Of a DNA stretch of 64,000 bases, positions 9,684 through 18,337 are shown piece after piece; position 1 is the first letter of the stretch; each line of letters begins with the position of its first letter. Both the position numbers and the translations under genes were made by a program. The notes under the pieces are model-generated. The model was not told where the DNA came from. It worked only from the letters and a program-made list of their open reading frames with translations, and searched no databases. The DNA is taken from contig NZ_JACIDZ010000001.1 of assembly GCF_014196625.1 (NCBI RefSeq), positions 496,001 through 560,000 of the forward strand, read 5' to 3'. The DNA is from Martelella radicis (GTDB lineage Bacteria; Pseudomonadota; Alphaproteobacteria; Rhizobiales; Rhizobiaceae).

Positions 9684-10421
9684 TCAGACCATCACCATAC
9701 CGCCATTGACGTGCAAGGTCTGGCCGGTGACATAGCTCGCCTCGTTGGAGGCAAGATAGGTGACGGCAGAGGCAATGTCATCACCGCTGCCCATGCGCTT
9801 CATCGGCACAGCGGAAAGAATCCCTTCCTTCTGCTTGTCGTTCAGCTTGTCGGTCATCGCCGTCTCGATGAAGCCCGGTGCAACACAGTTGACCGTGACG
9901 TTGCGCGGCGCGACTTCCTGCGCCAGCGACTTCGAGAAACCGATCATGCCGGCCTTGGCGGCGCAGTAATTGGCCTGGCCCGGATTGCCGGTGACGCCGA
10001 CGATCGAGGTGATGTTGATCACCCGGCCGAAGCGGCGGCGCATCATCGGATGCATGATCGCCCGCGTCAGGACGAAGGCGGCCGTCAGGTTGACCTCAAG
10101 CACGCTTTCCCAGTCGGCATCGCTCATGCGCACGAACAGCCCGTCCTTGGTGATGCCGGCATTGTTGACCAGAATGTCGATGCCGCCGAGATCGGCCTCG
10201 GCCTTTTCGCCGAGCGCCTTGACCGCGTCGCGGTCCGAAAGGTCGGCGGGGAACACATGCGCCCGCTCGCCAAGATCGGCGGCCAGAGCCTCGAGCTTTT
10301 CCGCCCGCGTGCCGTGAAGGGCGACAATTGCCCCCTGTCCGTGGAGCTGGCGGGCGATCGCCTCGCCGATGCCGCCGCTTGCTCCCGTCACGAGCGCCTT
10401 GCGCCCTGTCAGATCCAACAT
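9684..10421 (-). CDS. fabG: 3-oxoacyl-[acyl-carrier-protein] reductase FabG
   Basis: A 245-residue short-chain dehydrogenase that reduces 3-oxoacyl-ACP with NADPH. The Rossmann glycine motif TGASGGIGEAIA is at residues 12-23, NNAG is near residue 87, and the catalytic Ser-Tyr-Lys set is seen in TSIVGVTGNPGQANYCAAKAG. It ends in the usual HVNGGMVMV. The gap to fabD upstream is 67 bases, and gene order and strand support fabD-fabG cotranscription. Confidence 0.97.
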   Translation of the reverse strand: MLDLTGRKALVTGASGGIGEAIARQLHGQGAIVALHGTRAEKLEALAADLGERAHVFPADLSDRDAVKALGEKAEADLGGIDILVNNAGITKDGLFVRMSDADWESVLEVNLTAAFVLTRAIMHPMMRRRFGRVINITSIVGVTGNPGQANYCAAKAGMIGFSKSLAQEVAPRNVTVNCVAPGFIETAMTDKLNDKQKEGILSAVPMKRMGSGDDIASAVTYLASNEASYVTGQTLHVNGGMVMV

Positions 10422-10488
10422 GTCAAAACCTCGTCCCGTAATAACGTGAGTGTCAGGGTCCGCGCGCGGCGACCCGGTGTCAATCCAT

Positions 10489-11433
10489 TCAGCCCTTGAT
10501 GGCCTTCAGCACGCCGTCAATATCCTCCGGTCCGCCGACGGCGATGCCGTTGACCGAGCGGTCGATGCGGCGTGCTAGCCCGGTGAGGACCTTGCCCGCG
10601 CCGATCTCGTAGAGCGTCTCGACCTCGTTGGCCGCAAACCAGCTCACCGTTTCGCGCCAGCGCACCCGGCCGGTCACCTGGGCAACCAGCAGGCTCGCGA
10701 TCTCTTCCGGGTCGGTCACCGGCTCGGCACGCACATTGGCAACCACCGGCACGACCGGCACACCCTTGCGCACCTCGGAGAGCGCTTCTTCCATGGCATC
10801 GGCGGCAGGCGCCATCAGCGAGGAATGGAAGGGGGCCGAGACCGGCAGCAGCAGCGCGCGCTTGGCGCCCTTGTCGGTTGCCAGCGCAACGCCCTTTTCC
10901 ACGCCGGCCTTCTCGCCGGAAATCACCACCTGGCCGCCGCCATTGTCATTGGCGATCTCGCAGACGCCAGCCGAGGAGGCGTCCTTGCATACCGCCTCGA
11001 CATCTTCAAAGGAGAGCCCGATGATCGCCGCCATGGCGCCCTTGCCCACCGGAACGGCCTTCTGCATGGCGTTGCCGCGAATGCGGAGCAGCCGCGCCGT
11101 ATCGGCGAGCGAGAATGTGCCGGCGGCGCAAAGCGCGGAATATTCGCCGAGCGAGTGACCGGCCACATAGGAAATGTCGCTCTTCAGGTCGAGGCCTTCG
11201 GCCTCCAGCACGCGGATCACCGCGAGCGACACGGCCATCAGCGCCGGCTGGGTGTTGGCCGTCAGCTGCAGCTGGTCTTCCGGGCCTTCCCAGATGGTGC
11301 GCGACAGCTTTTCGCCGAGCGCGTCATCGACTTCCTCGAAGACATGCCGTGCGGCTGTAAACTCATCGGCCAGCGTCTTGCCCATGCCGACGCTCTGGCT
11401 TCCCTGTCCGGGAAAGGTGAATGCGACTGTCAT
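10489..11433 (-). CDS. fabD: Malonyl-CoA:ACP transacylase FabD
   Basis: A 314-residue enzyme that moves malonyl from CoA to ACP. The start MTVAFTFPGQGSQSVGMG at 11433 has GAGGGGA upstream. The open frame extends about 100 codons further back but without family similarity. The nucleophile serine lies in AGHSLGEYSALCAAG and the partner histidine in SAPFHSSLMAPAADAM. It is the first gene of the fabD-fabG-acpP-fabF run and is divergent from the aldo/keto reductase across 223 bases, which should hold both promoters. Confidence 0.97.
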   Translation of the reverse strand: MTVAFTFPGQGSQSVGMGKTLADEFTAARHVFEEVDDALGEKLSRTIWEGPEDQLQLTANTQPALMAVSLAVIRVLEAEGLDLKSDISYVAGHSLGEYSALCAAGTFSLADTARLLRIRGNAMQKAVPVGKGAMAAIIGLSFEDVEAVCKDASSAGVCEIANDNGGGQVVISGEKAGVEKGVALATDKGAKRALLLPVSAPFHSSLMAPAADAMEEALSEVRKGVPVVPVVANVRAEPVTDPEEIASLLVAQVTGRVRWRETVSWFAANEVETLYEIGAGKVLTGLARRIDRSVNGIAVGGPEDIDGVLKAIKG

Positions 11434-11656
11434 CTGCGGTCCCCTCAAGCCAATCTTTGAATGCTTTGAAGCGCGGTTCATGGAAAAACCGCGCGGGAAA
11501 GGCCCTCCATTTGACGTTTCGGCTGCCGGTGTCAATAGCTGCCATCCCGCATCCGCAGTTGAATTTGCGCGCGAAAATGGTGCTAAATGCTTGCGCTGCG
11601 GCGCCATCCGGCTAAGTTCCGTCAAATCCCGCCATTCCAGAATTTCAGGTAATTTC

Positions 11657-12700
11657 ATGAAAACCAATAGTTTAGGCCGCACCGGCATAGAAGTTTCGCA
11701 AATCTGCCTCGGCACCATGACCTGGGGCACGCAGAACAGCGAGGCGGAAGCCCACGCCCAGATGGACTATGCCGTGGAAAACGGCGTGAACTTCTTCGAT
11801 ACCGCCGAAATGTATCCGGTCACGCCCTTGAGCGCGGAAACCTATGGCCGCACCGAGGAATATGTCGGCACCTGGTTTGGCGCCCGCAAGAAGCGCGACG
11901 ACATCGTTCTGGCGACCAAGATCGCCGGCCCGGGGCGCCCCTGGGTGCGCGACGGCAAGCCGATCACACCGCAGGCGATCCGCACTGCGCTTGACGCCAG
12001 CCTGAAGCGGCTGAAGACCGACTATATCGACCTCTACCAGATCCACTGGCCCAATCGCGGCCATTTCCACTTCCGCAATTCCTGGACCTACACGCCCTAC
12101 GGCCAGGACCGCTACCAGAGCCATGTCGACATCGCCGAGACGCTCGACACGCTGGACAGGCTGGTGAAGGCCGGCAAGATCCGCGCCATCGGCCTTTCCA
12201 ACGAAACGGCCTGGGGCACGATGCGCTATCTCAACCGCGCCGAACAGAACGACCGGACGCGGATTTCCACCGTCCAGAACGAATATAGCCTGCTCTACCG
12301 TCACCACGATCTCGATATGGCCGAGCTCGCCTATTACGAGGATGTCGGCCTGCTCGCCTTCTCGCCGCTCGCCACCGGTCTCCTGACCGGCAAATATCTC
12401 GGCGGAAAGGTGCCGGCCGGCTCGCGCGCCTCGATCCAGCCGGAGCTTGGCGGCCGCCGCAAGCCGCAGCAGGAGCCGGCCGTGGAAGCCTATATGGCCG
12501 TTGCCGAAAAGCACGGCCTCGATCCGGCGCAGATGGCGCTTGCCTTCGTGCTGTCGCGGCCCTTCGTCACCGCAGCAATCATCGGCGCGACCTCGATGGA
12601 ACAGCTGAAGATCAATATCGCCGCCCGCGAACTGACGCTGTCGGAAGCGGTTCTGGACGACATCGCAAGAGTTCACCGGCAATTCCCGATGCCGATCTGA
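11657..12700 (+). CDS. Aldo/keto reductase (Tas-like)
   Basis: A 347-residue cytoplasmic NADPH-dependent oxidoreductase. The start MKTNSLGRTGIEVSQICLGTMTWG matches the Tas/YajO branch. The catalytic Asp and Tyr are in FFDTAEMYP, the Lys in VLATKIAGPG and the His in YQIHWPNRG, so the tetrad is intact. Length agrees with E. coli Tas. The physiological substrate is unknown. The open frame extends into the fabD region, but homology begins only at ATG 11657. Confidence 0.9.
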   Translation: MKTNSLGRTGIEVSQICLGTMTWGTQNSEAEAHAQMDYAVENGVNFFDTAEMYPVTPLSAETYGRTEEYVGTWFGARKKRDDIVLATKIAGPGRPWVRDGKPITPQAIRTALDASLKRLKTDYIDLYQIHWPNRGHFHFRNSWTYTPYGQDRYQSHVDIAETLDTLDRLVKAGKIRAIGLSNETAWGTMRYLNRAEQNDRTRISTVQNEYSLLYRHHDLDMAELAYYEDVGLLAFSPLATGLLTGKYLGGKVPAGSRASIQPELGGRRKPQQEPAVEAYMAVAEKHGLDPAQMALAFVLSRPFVTAAIIGATSMEQLKINIAARELTLSEAVLDDIARVHRQFPMPI

Positions 12701-12811
12701 CGGCAAAAGCCGGCGGCATATTGTTTCCGCGCGGCCGCGCCCCATATGCGGTCGCTGGGACGCAATTTTCGCCGGTTTATCAGCCGGCTTGGCAGGGACA
12801 GGGACCGGAAC

Positions 12812-13741
12812 TTGGACTATCTTTATATCGCACTCGGTCTCCTCGGACTTTATTTCGGCGCGGAATGGCTGGTCTCCGGCGCGGTGGCCACGGCCCGGCG
12901 GATCGGCATCTCGCCGCTCATCGCCTCGCTCGTCATCGTCGGCTTCGGCACATCGCTGCCGGAACTGCTGGTCTCGGTGCGCGCCGCGCTTACCGGCGTG
13001 CCCGGCATCGCGCTCGGCAATGTCGTCGGCTCCAACATCGCCAATATCCTGCTGATCGTCGGCATCTCCGCGATCATCTTCCCGATTGCCGGCTGGGACC
13101 GCTCGGTCCGGCGCGACGCGGCGACGATGGTGGCCTCGGCCGTCATCCTGCTCTTCCTTGTGCAGTATGAAGTAATCGACCGCATTGCCGGCGTCGTGCT
13201 GCTGGCGATCCTCGCCTTTTATCTTCTGCGCACATATATGTGGGCGCGCAGGACCGGCGCCAGGCTGAATGACGATGTCGAAGCCGATGTCGACGCCATG
13301 CCGGTGTGGAAAATGGCGCTGCTGATCATCGCCGGGCTCGTCATCCTTCTGTTCGGCGCGGAGTTCCTCATACGCGGCGCGACCGAGCTTGCCGCCCATT
13401 TCGGCGTGTCCGACGCGGTTGTCGGCCTCACCGTGGTTGCCATCGGCACCAGCCTGCCGGAACTGGCGACCGCCGTCGTCGCCGCCACGCAGCGCCACTC
13501 CGACGTCACCATCGGCAATGTCACCGGTTCCTGCATCTTCAACACGCTCTGCATCCTCGGCGCCACCGCGGCCATCGCGCCGCTTCCGGTTTCCGCCGGC
13601 TTCGCCACGCTTGACGTGCCGGTGATGCTGGCGGCAAGCGTGTTTTTCGCGGGGATGCTGTTCTTCGCCCCGAAGTTCCATCGGGCGACGGGTATCGCGA
13701 TGCTGGTGGTCTATGCCGGCTATATCGCCTACCTCGTTTGA
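12812..13741 (+). CDS. Calcium/sodium:cation antiporter, CaCA superfamily (YrbG-like)
   Basis: An inner-membrane exchanger with about ten membrane helices and the two inverted alpha repeats of the family: GFGTSLPELLVSVRAA with GNVVGSNIANILLIVG, and AIGTSLPELATAVVAA with GNVTGSCIFNTLCILG. I favour the TTG start at 12812 because the family normally begins right before the first helix (DYLYIALGLLGLYFGAEWLV) and GGGACAGGGACCGG lies just upstream. An ATG at 12746 would add 22 basic residues. The last 368 bases recur at 17445-17812 as a partial, mosaic copy. It probably exports Ca2+ or a similar cation in exchange for Na+ or H+. Confidence 0.88.
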   Translation: MDYLYIALGLLGLYFGAEWLVSGAVATARRIGISPLIASLVIVGFGTSLPELLVSVRAALTGVPGIALGNVVGSNIANILLIVGISAIIFPIAGWDRSVRRDAATMVASAVILLFLVQYEVIDRIAGVVLLAILAFYLLRTYMWARRTGARLNDDVEADVDAMPVWKMALLIIAGLVILLFGAEFLIRGATELAAHFGVSDAVVGLTVVAIGTSLPELATAVVAATQRHSDVTIGNVTGSCIFNTLCILGATAAIAPLPVSAGFATLDVPVMLAASVFFAGMLFFAPKFHRATGIAMLVVYAGYIAYLV

Positions 13742-13987
13742 CAAAGGCTTCAGCGGCCTTGGATTTCAGCCCCTGATTCGCTCACGTGCTCGCATGTCGT
13801 GCAGGCGGCAGTATGTTCGCGCGTTGGCCTGCGTGTGTTAACCCGGCTTTGCTTAAGAGGCGCCAGGTTCGGCACCCAATTTACGCCCTTCGGTTGACTC
13901 CCGCTTACTCACATGTTGGGACAGAAACAGGATGGATGTCGCGGGTCGCTTCCGCCTGCGACGGGCAAAACCGGGGGCTGCTCGATC

Positions 13988-15502
13988 GTGCAAATCAACA
14001 AGACCGTCATCATTTCACTGCTTCTCTGTCTGCCGATCGGCGCATGGGGGGTGCTTGCGCCTGAGCAGATGGCGGCAAGCGTTCTTGGTTTCACCAGCTA
14101 TTTCATGATCGGCGCCAGCTGGTGGTGGCTTGGTCTTTGTTCGAGTTTCGTGATCCTCGCTGCGTTTCTGGCGCTTGGCCCCTATGGCAACATCCGGCTG
14201 GGCAAGGATGACGAAAAGCCGGAATTCTCCTATTCGTCCTGGATTGCGATGCTGTTTGCCGGTGGCATGGGCGCCGGCCTGCTGTTCTGGGGCGTTGCCG
14301 AACCGGTAACGCATTTCGAGAACCCTCCGGTCGGTGTCGGCGGTTCGGCGGAGGCCGCCCGGCAGGCTCTGGTGATCACCAACCTGCACTGGGGGCTTCA
14401 TGCCTGGTCGATCTATGGCGTCTGTGCGCTCGTGATCGCCTATTTCACCTTCCGCCTCGACAAGCCTCCGCTGATCTCGACGCCGCTGCGTGGCCTCTTC
14501 ACCGGCCGTTCCGCCGACGTCGCAGCCACGACGGCCGATGTCCTCGGCGTCGTCGCCGTGGTCTTCGGCCTTGCCGGCTCGCTTGCCATGGGCGCGCTTC
14601 AGGTCCGCTCGGGCCTGACGGCGATGTTCAATGTGCCGGAAGTCAACACGACCTCGCTACTGATCCTCGCCGTCCTTTTCGCCATGTACATGATCTCGAC
14701 GCTGACCGGCGTCGAAAAGGGCATGAAGCTGCTTTCCGACATCAACATGGCGCTTGGCCTTGCGCTGATGGCGTTCATCCTGATCTTCGGCCCGACCGCC
14801 TTCATCATGGAAACCTTCGTCACCACGATCGGCGCCTATGTCTCGCAATTCGTGAGCATGTCCTTCCGCCTGTTCCCCTTCGAGGGCGTCACGGAATGGT
14901 CGGCAAACTGGACGCTGACCTATCTGATCTGGTGGCTGGCATGGGGGCCGTTTGTCGGCGTCTTCATCGCCCGCATCTCGCGCGGCCGCACGATCCGCGA
15001 ATTCTGCATGGGCGTCATCCTGATCCCGACGGCGTTTTCGCTGTTCTGGTTCGCCGTCTTCGGCGGCGCCGGCATCTATGTCGAGATGTACGGTCCGGGC
15101 GGCCTTGCCTCCGTCATCACCCAGGATGTCGCGGCAGCGCTTTTCACCTTCCTCGATTACTTCCCCTTCGCGACGGTCTTGAGTATCGGCGCACTGGTTC
15201 TGATCGTCATCTTCCTCGTCACCTCGGCCGACAGCGGCACATTTGTGCTGTCGATGATGACGACGAATGGCAATCTGAACCCGCCGTCCGTCTCGAAGAT
15301 CGTCTGGGGCTCGATCGTCGCCATCATCACCGCCGCCACGCTTCTGGCGGGCTCAGTGGATGTGGCGCGGGCCATGTCGACGCTTGGCGCGATCCCCTTT
15401 TCCGCGATCCTGATGCTGCAGATCGTGAGTTTCCTGAGGCGGCTCAGAAGCGATCCCTCGCGAACCAAACCTGTTGAAGACACGACCGGTGAGGTGGCAT
15501 GA
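13988..15502 (+). CDS. BCCT-family (betaine/carnitine/choline) transporter
   Basis: About 504 residues and twelve predicted membrane helices. The family signatures are clear: SSWIAMLFAGGMGAGLLFWGVAEP near the first third, and a WW-LAWGPFVGVFIARISRGRTIREF stretch in the second half. BCCT carriers take up quaternary ammonium compounds, usually with Na+. I place the start at GTG 13988 (VQINKTVIISLLLCLP); ATG 13913 would add a hydrophilic 25-residue lead. The stop overlaps the start of the next gene by 4 bases (ATGA), so the two products are translationally coupled. No osmosensing cytoplasmic tail of the BetP kind is present. Confidence 0.9.
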   Translation: MQINKTVIISLLLCLPIGAWGVLAPEQMAASVLGFTSYFMIGASWWWLGLCSSFVILAAFLALGPYGNIRLGKDDEKPEFSYSSWIAMLFAGGMGAGLLFWGVAEPVTHFENPPVGVGGSAEAARQALVITNLHWGLHAWSIYGVCALVIAYFTFRLDKPPLISTPLRGLFTGRSADVAATTADVLGVVAVVFGLAGSLAMGALQVRSGLTAMFNVPEVNTTSLLILAVLFAMYMISTLTGVEKGMKLLSDINMALGLALMAFILIFGPTAFIMETFVTTIGAYVSQFVSMSFRLFPFEGVTEWSANWTLTYLIWWLAWGPFVGVFIARISRGRTIREFCMGVILIPTAFSLFWFAVFGGAGIYVEMYGPGGLASVITQDVAAALFTFLDYFPFATVLSIGALVLIVIFLVTSADSGTFVLSMMTTNGNLNPPSVSKIVWGSIVAIITAATLLAGSVDVARAMSTLGAIPFSAILMLQIVSFLRRLRSDPSRTKPVEDTTGEVA

Positions 15503-17346
15503 TGAAAAAGCTTTTTGCCATTCTGACCGTGCTTGTTCTGACAAGCTGCTCTTCTGAGCCCGTCCGCATCGGTTCGAAGGATCTCGCGGAAAGCCGGATC
15601 CTTTCCGAAATGTTCGCTCTTCTGCTCGAAGAGGACGGAGTGAAGGTCAAGCGCGTTTCGGCGCTCGGCTCAACCGGCGTCGTCTTCCAGGCGCTGATCG
15701 ACGACGACATCGACCTCTATCCGGAATATACCGGGACGGCGCTGGCCTTCATGGGGTCGCAGCGCATCGACAATGCCGACGATGCCTACGCCTTCGTCAC
15801 CGAAGGTCTCGCACGCAACAATCTCGTCATGCTCGAAAGGCTTGGCTTTGAGACGGACTATGCCGTGCTGACGCGCCCTGCCGTTGCCGCCGCCAATGGT
15901 CTCGAAACCATCTCGGACCTTGCCGGCGCCGACCACCGTCTGACCCTCGGCGTCATGCAGTCCTTCGCCGAGCGCCCGCGTGATGGCCTGGAGCCCTTCC
16001 TGGATCGCTTCGGCCTCACCTTCGAGGACGTCGAGGTCTTCCCCGAAAACCAGCGCAACGATCTCTACGATGCTCTGGTCGAACGGCAGGTCGATATCGT
16101 CGTCGGGCTGACGACCGATCCCGAGATCGTCGATTACGATCTCGTGGCGCTTGATGATTCGACCGGCTTCTTCCCGGTCTACGAGGCCGCCCCCCTGACC
16201 TCCGAGGCGGCACTTGCCCGCTCACCCGAGATTGCCGAGGTGATGGCCAAGCTCGCCGGCAGGATCGATGACGAGACGATGCAGGCGCTCAATGCCGCTG
16301 TCCGCCTCGATGGCCGCCCTGTTGCCCGCGTGGCCCGCCGCGCACTCTATGACATGGGCCTTGTCGAAAAGCCGCCGCGTGAGCTGACGCCTGTGCTCGG
16401 CATCGCCATTGCGCCCGAAACCATGGGCACGGATCCCGCCATCGACACCCTGCGGGCCGTGCGCCAGGCCATGCGCGGCCGCGATGTGAACCTCGTTGCC
16501 ACAGACACGCCGATCGATGCCATGGCGGCAGACGAAGCCCGCCTGGCGCTTGCCCCTGCCGTTTCCGGTTTCACCGTGCTTGATGGCAAGATCGTGCGCA
16601 ATGACGCGCTCGAAGCGGTTGCAGCCATCGGCTCGACGTTCCTGCACGCGCTGTCGCTGTCGGATGCGCCGGTCTCCCCCGCTGATGCCGCCGTCATCGC
16701 CGCCGGACCGGAAGGGTCAGCCTCCCACATGCTCGCCACCGTCATGGCCATGAGCGGCGAAGGCGAAACCACGGTTCTGGCGCTGGACGATGAAAGCGTG
16801 GAGACGGCAGCCGCCGCGCTCGAAAACGGCGATGCCGAGGTGGCGCTCGTCTTCGCGACGCCGGGCCGCCAGGATCTCGCCGATCTCCTCGGCGAAAGCC
16901 AGGCCATAACGCTTGTCGATGCGGATGCCTGGTGGCAAGGCTCGGCGCAGCTTTATCTGCCGGTCATGCGCGAGGCCCAGATCAGCGCCGAGACCTATGA
17001 CGGCATAAACCGGCCGGTCGCAACGCTTTCTACACAACTGATCCTGTTCGGACCGGCAGCACCGGACCGCTTCGTCGTCGGCCAGCAGGGCCCGGGCGCC
17101 TTCTTCGACGAACAGCGTCCGCTGCAGGACCGTAATGTCGAGGCGATCAACCGCAATCTCGGCCTCCACGCCGCCGTCGACCCTTATCTGAGAAAGGCCG
17201 CAGCGCTCACCCCACAGGTCAACATCCGCGACGACCGGATCAACCCCTATCCCGGCCGCGCCATCCTGATGATCGTGATTCTTTCCTATCTCGTCTGGGT
17301 GATCTGGCTGTTTATCCGGCCGGAACGACCGGGGGAGCGGGATTAG
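15499..17346 (+). CDS. Two-domain binding lipoprotein: OpuBC/OsmF-like plus TAXI-like domain with C-terminal membrane anchor
   Basis: 615 residues. Residues 1-17 form a lipoprotein signal with lipobox LTSC (Cys17). Residues 20-290 resemble the quaternary-amine-binding domain of OpuBC/OsmF proteins (GSKDLAESRILSEM, ALGSTGVVFQAL, DLYPEYTGTAL). Residues 300-570 resemble a TAXI-type TRAP solute-binding domain (AAGPEGSASHMLATVMAM). Residues 590-609 form a single membrane helix followed by a basic tail. It overlaps the BCCT gene by 4 bases. BCCT carriers are not known to need a binding protein, so a substrate-delivery or sensing partnership is inference. No ABC ATPase/permease or TRAP membrane gene is nearby. 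Confidence 0.75.
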   Translation: MMKKLFAILTVLVLTSCSSEPVRIGSKDLAESRILSEMFALLLEEDGVKVKRVSALGSTGVVFQALIDDDIDLYPEYTGTALAFMGSQRIDNADDAYAFVTEGLARNNLVMLERLGFETDYAVLTRPAVAAANGLETISDLAGADHRLTLGVMQSFAERPRDGLEPFLDRFGLTFEDVEVFPENQRNDLYDALVERQVDIVVGLTTDPEIVDYDLVALDDSTGFFPVYEAAPLTSEAALARSPEIAEVMAKLAGRIDDETMQALNAAVRLDGRPVARVARRALYDMGLVEKPPRELTPVLGIAIAPETMGTDPAIDTLRAVRQAMRGRDVNLVATDTPIDAMAADEARLALAPAVSGFTVLDGKIVRNDALEAVAAIGSTFLHALSLSDAPVSPADAAVIAAGPEGSASHMLATVMAMSGEGETTVLALDDESVETAAAALENGDAEVALVFATPGRQDLADLLGESQAITLVDADAWWQGSAQLYLPVMREAQISAETYDGINRPVATLSTQLILFGPAAPDRFVVGQQGPGAFFDEQRPLQDRNVEAINRNLGLHAAVDPYLRKAAALTPQVNIRDDRINPYPGRAILMIVILSYLVWVIWLFIRPERPGERD

Positions 17347-17444
17347 AAACAATCGGGCGCGCGAGAAGGCAGCCCCTTTCGCGTTCGGCTCGCCAAGAGA
17401 GGCACTCGTCGAGCTCCGTTTCGGCAGGTCTTGCTGATTGATCT

Positions 17445-17812
17445 GCGGCGCGACCGAGCTTGCCGCCCATTTCGGCGTGTCCGACGCGGTTGTCGGCCTC
17501 ACCGTGGTTGCCATTGGCACCAGCCTGCCGGAACTGGCGACCGCCGTCGTCGCCGCCACGCAGCGCCACTCCGACGTCACCATCGGCAATGTCACCGGCT
17601 CCTGCATCTTCAACACGCTCTGGATCCTCAGCGCCACCGCGGCCATCGCGCCGCTGCCCGTCTCAGACGGCTTCGCCACGCTTGATGTGCCGGTGATGCT
17701 GGCAGCCAGCATGTTTTTCGCGGGGATGCTGTTTTTCGCGCCGAAGTTTCAACGGGCGACGGGCGTGGTGATGGTGGTGATTTATGCGGGGTATATCTGG
17801 GCGCTGGTGTAG
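17445..17812 (+). pseudogene. 3' fragment duplicate of the CaCA antiporter gene
   Basis: This block aligns without gaps to the last 368 bases of the antiporter gene (offset exactly 4071), with about 36 mismatches by my count. Mismatches are very unevenly spread: two or three in the first half and most of the rest in the last 170 bases, including the terminal codons. It encodes only the second alpha repeat and last helices, lacks the first two thirds of the gene, and has no convincing start or ribosome site, so it should be non-functional. It and the intact gene flank the BCCT/lipoprotein pair as direct repeats. Confidence 0.85.
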
Positions 17813-17870
17813 GGCGAAACTTGTCCCACGCCGGAGGCCTGGCGCCGCACTGGCTCATCAACCCCGAACC

Positions 17871-18115
17871 CCGGCCATCACCCGCAAAAAATTCGAAACC
17901 TTCGTCCGCGCCCTTTTCTGGCGTAAGGGCCGCGTCCACGGCTGGTGCGTCGCCTAATTCGAAACCATGCACCGCATGCGCACCTATCTCAGACAGGAAC
18001 GCGGGCTTAGGCCGGATCAGCTCTATATTTCCAGCTACTGGAAACAGGGGCTCGGGGAGGATCGGCATCGGGTGGTGAAACGGGCTTATGCTGAGACGAT
18101 GGATGATCCTCGATT
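17871..18115 (+). pseudogene. Remnant of a siderophore-interacting protein (FAD/NADPH ferric reductase family)
   Basis: In one frame the translation around 17956-18105 reads like the C-terminal end of the SIP/ViuB family (FETMHRMRTYLRQERGLRP, then YISSYWKQGLGEDRHR). An in-frame TAA at about 17955 interrupts it, and the FAD-binding half is absent. Family proteins reduce ferric siderophores in the cytoplasm; this copy cannot. The upstream similarity is weak, so the left border is approximate. The similarity dies out near MDD, at the edge of an AT-richer segment. Confidence 0.6.
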
Positions 18116-18337
18116 TTGCGGAAAGCCCAATGAATTACCATTCGGTTGCACAAGGAACTCAACGTCGGTAGCGGTATAGCTTAGTGCCTGTCCAAGAATT
18201 AGCCGATAGGTCCTTAGCCCACAAATTTGCAGGCGTTAGGTCCATGAAATACGATATCCCAAGCTGGTTTGGCCTGACCCGACGCCACAATCTGCCGACA
18301 ATTATGCATTCTTGAACAGACTCTGAGTACGTCCTTC

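Noticed and set aside
11672-13744. 690-codon open frame on the minus strand
   Set aside because: It lies opposite the aldo/keto reductase and antiporter genes, whose motifs are intact. The translation is rich in R, G, D and H, as expected for an antisense frame of GC-rich genes, and has no domain.
13742-17444. BCCT/lipoprotein segment as a composite transposon
   Set aside because: The flanking direct repeats are antiporter coding sequence, with no transposase, no inverted termini and no target-site duplication. Recombination between paralogues explains it better.
17438-17812. Antiporter fragment as a functional short gene
   Set aside because: It encodes only the last helices with one of the two required alpha repeats and has no plausible ribosome site.
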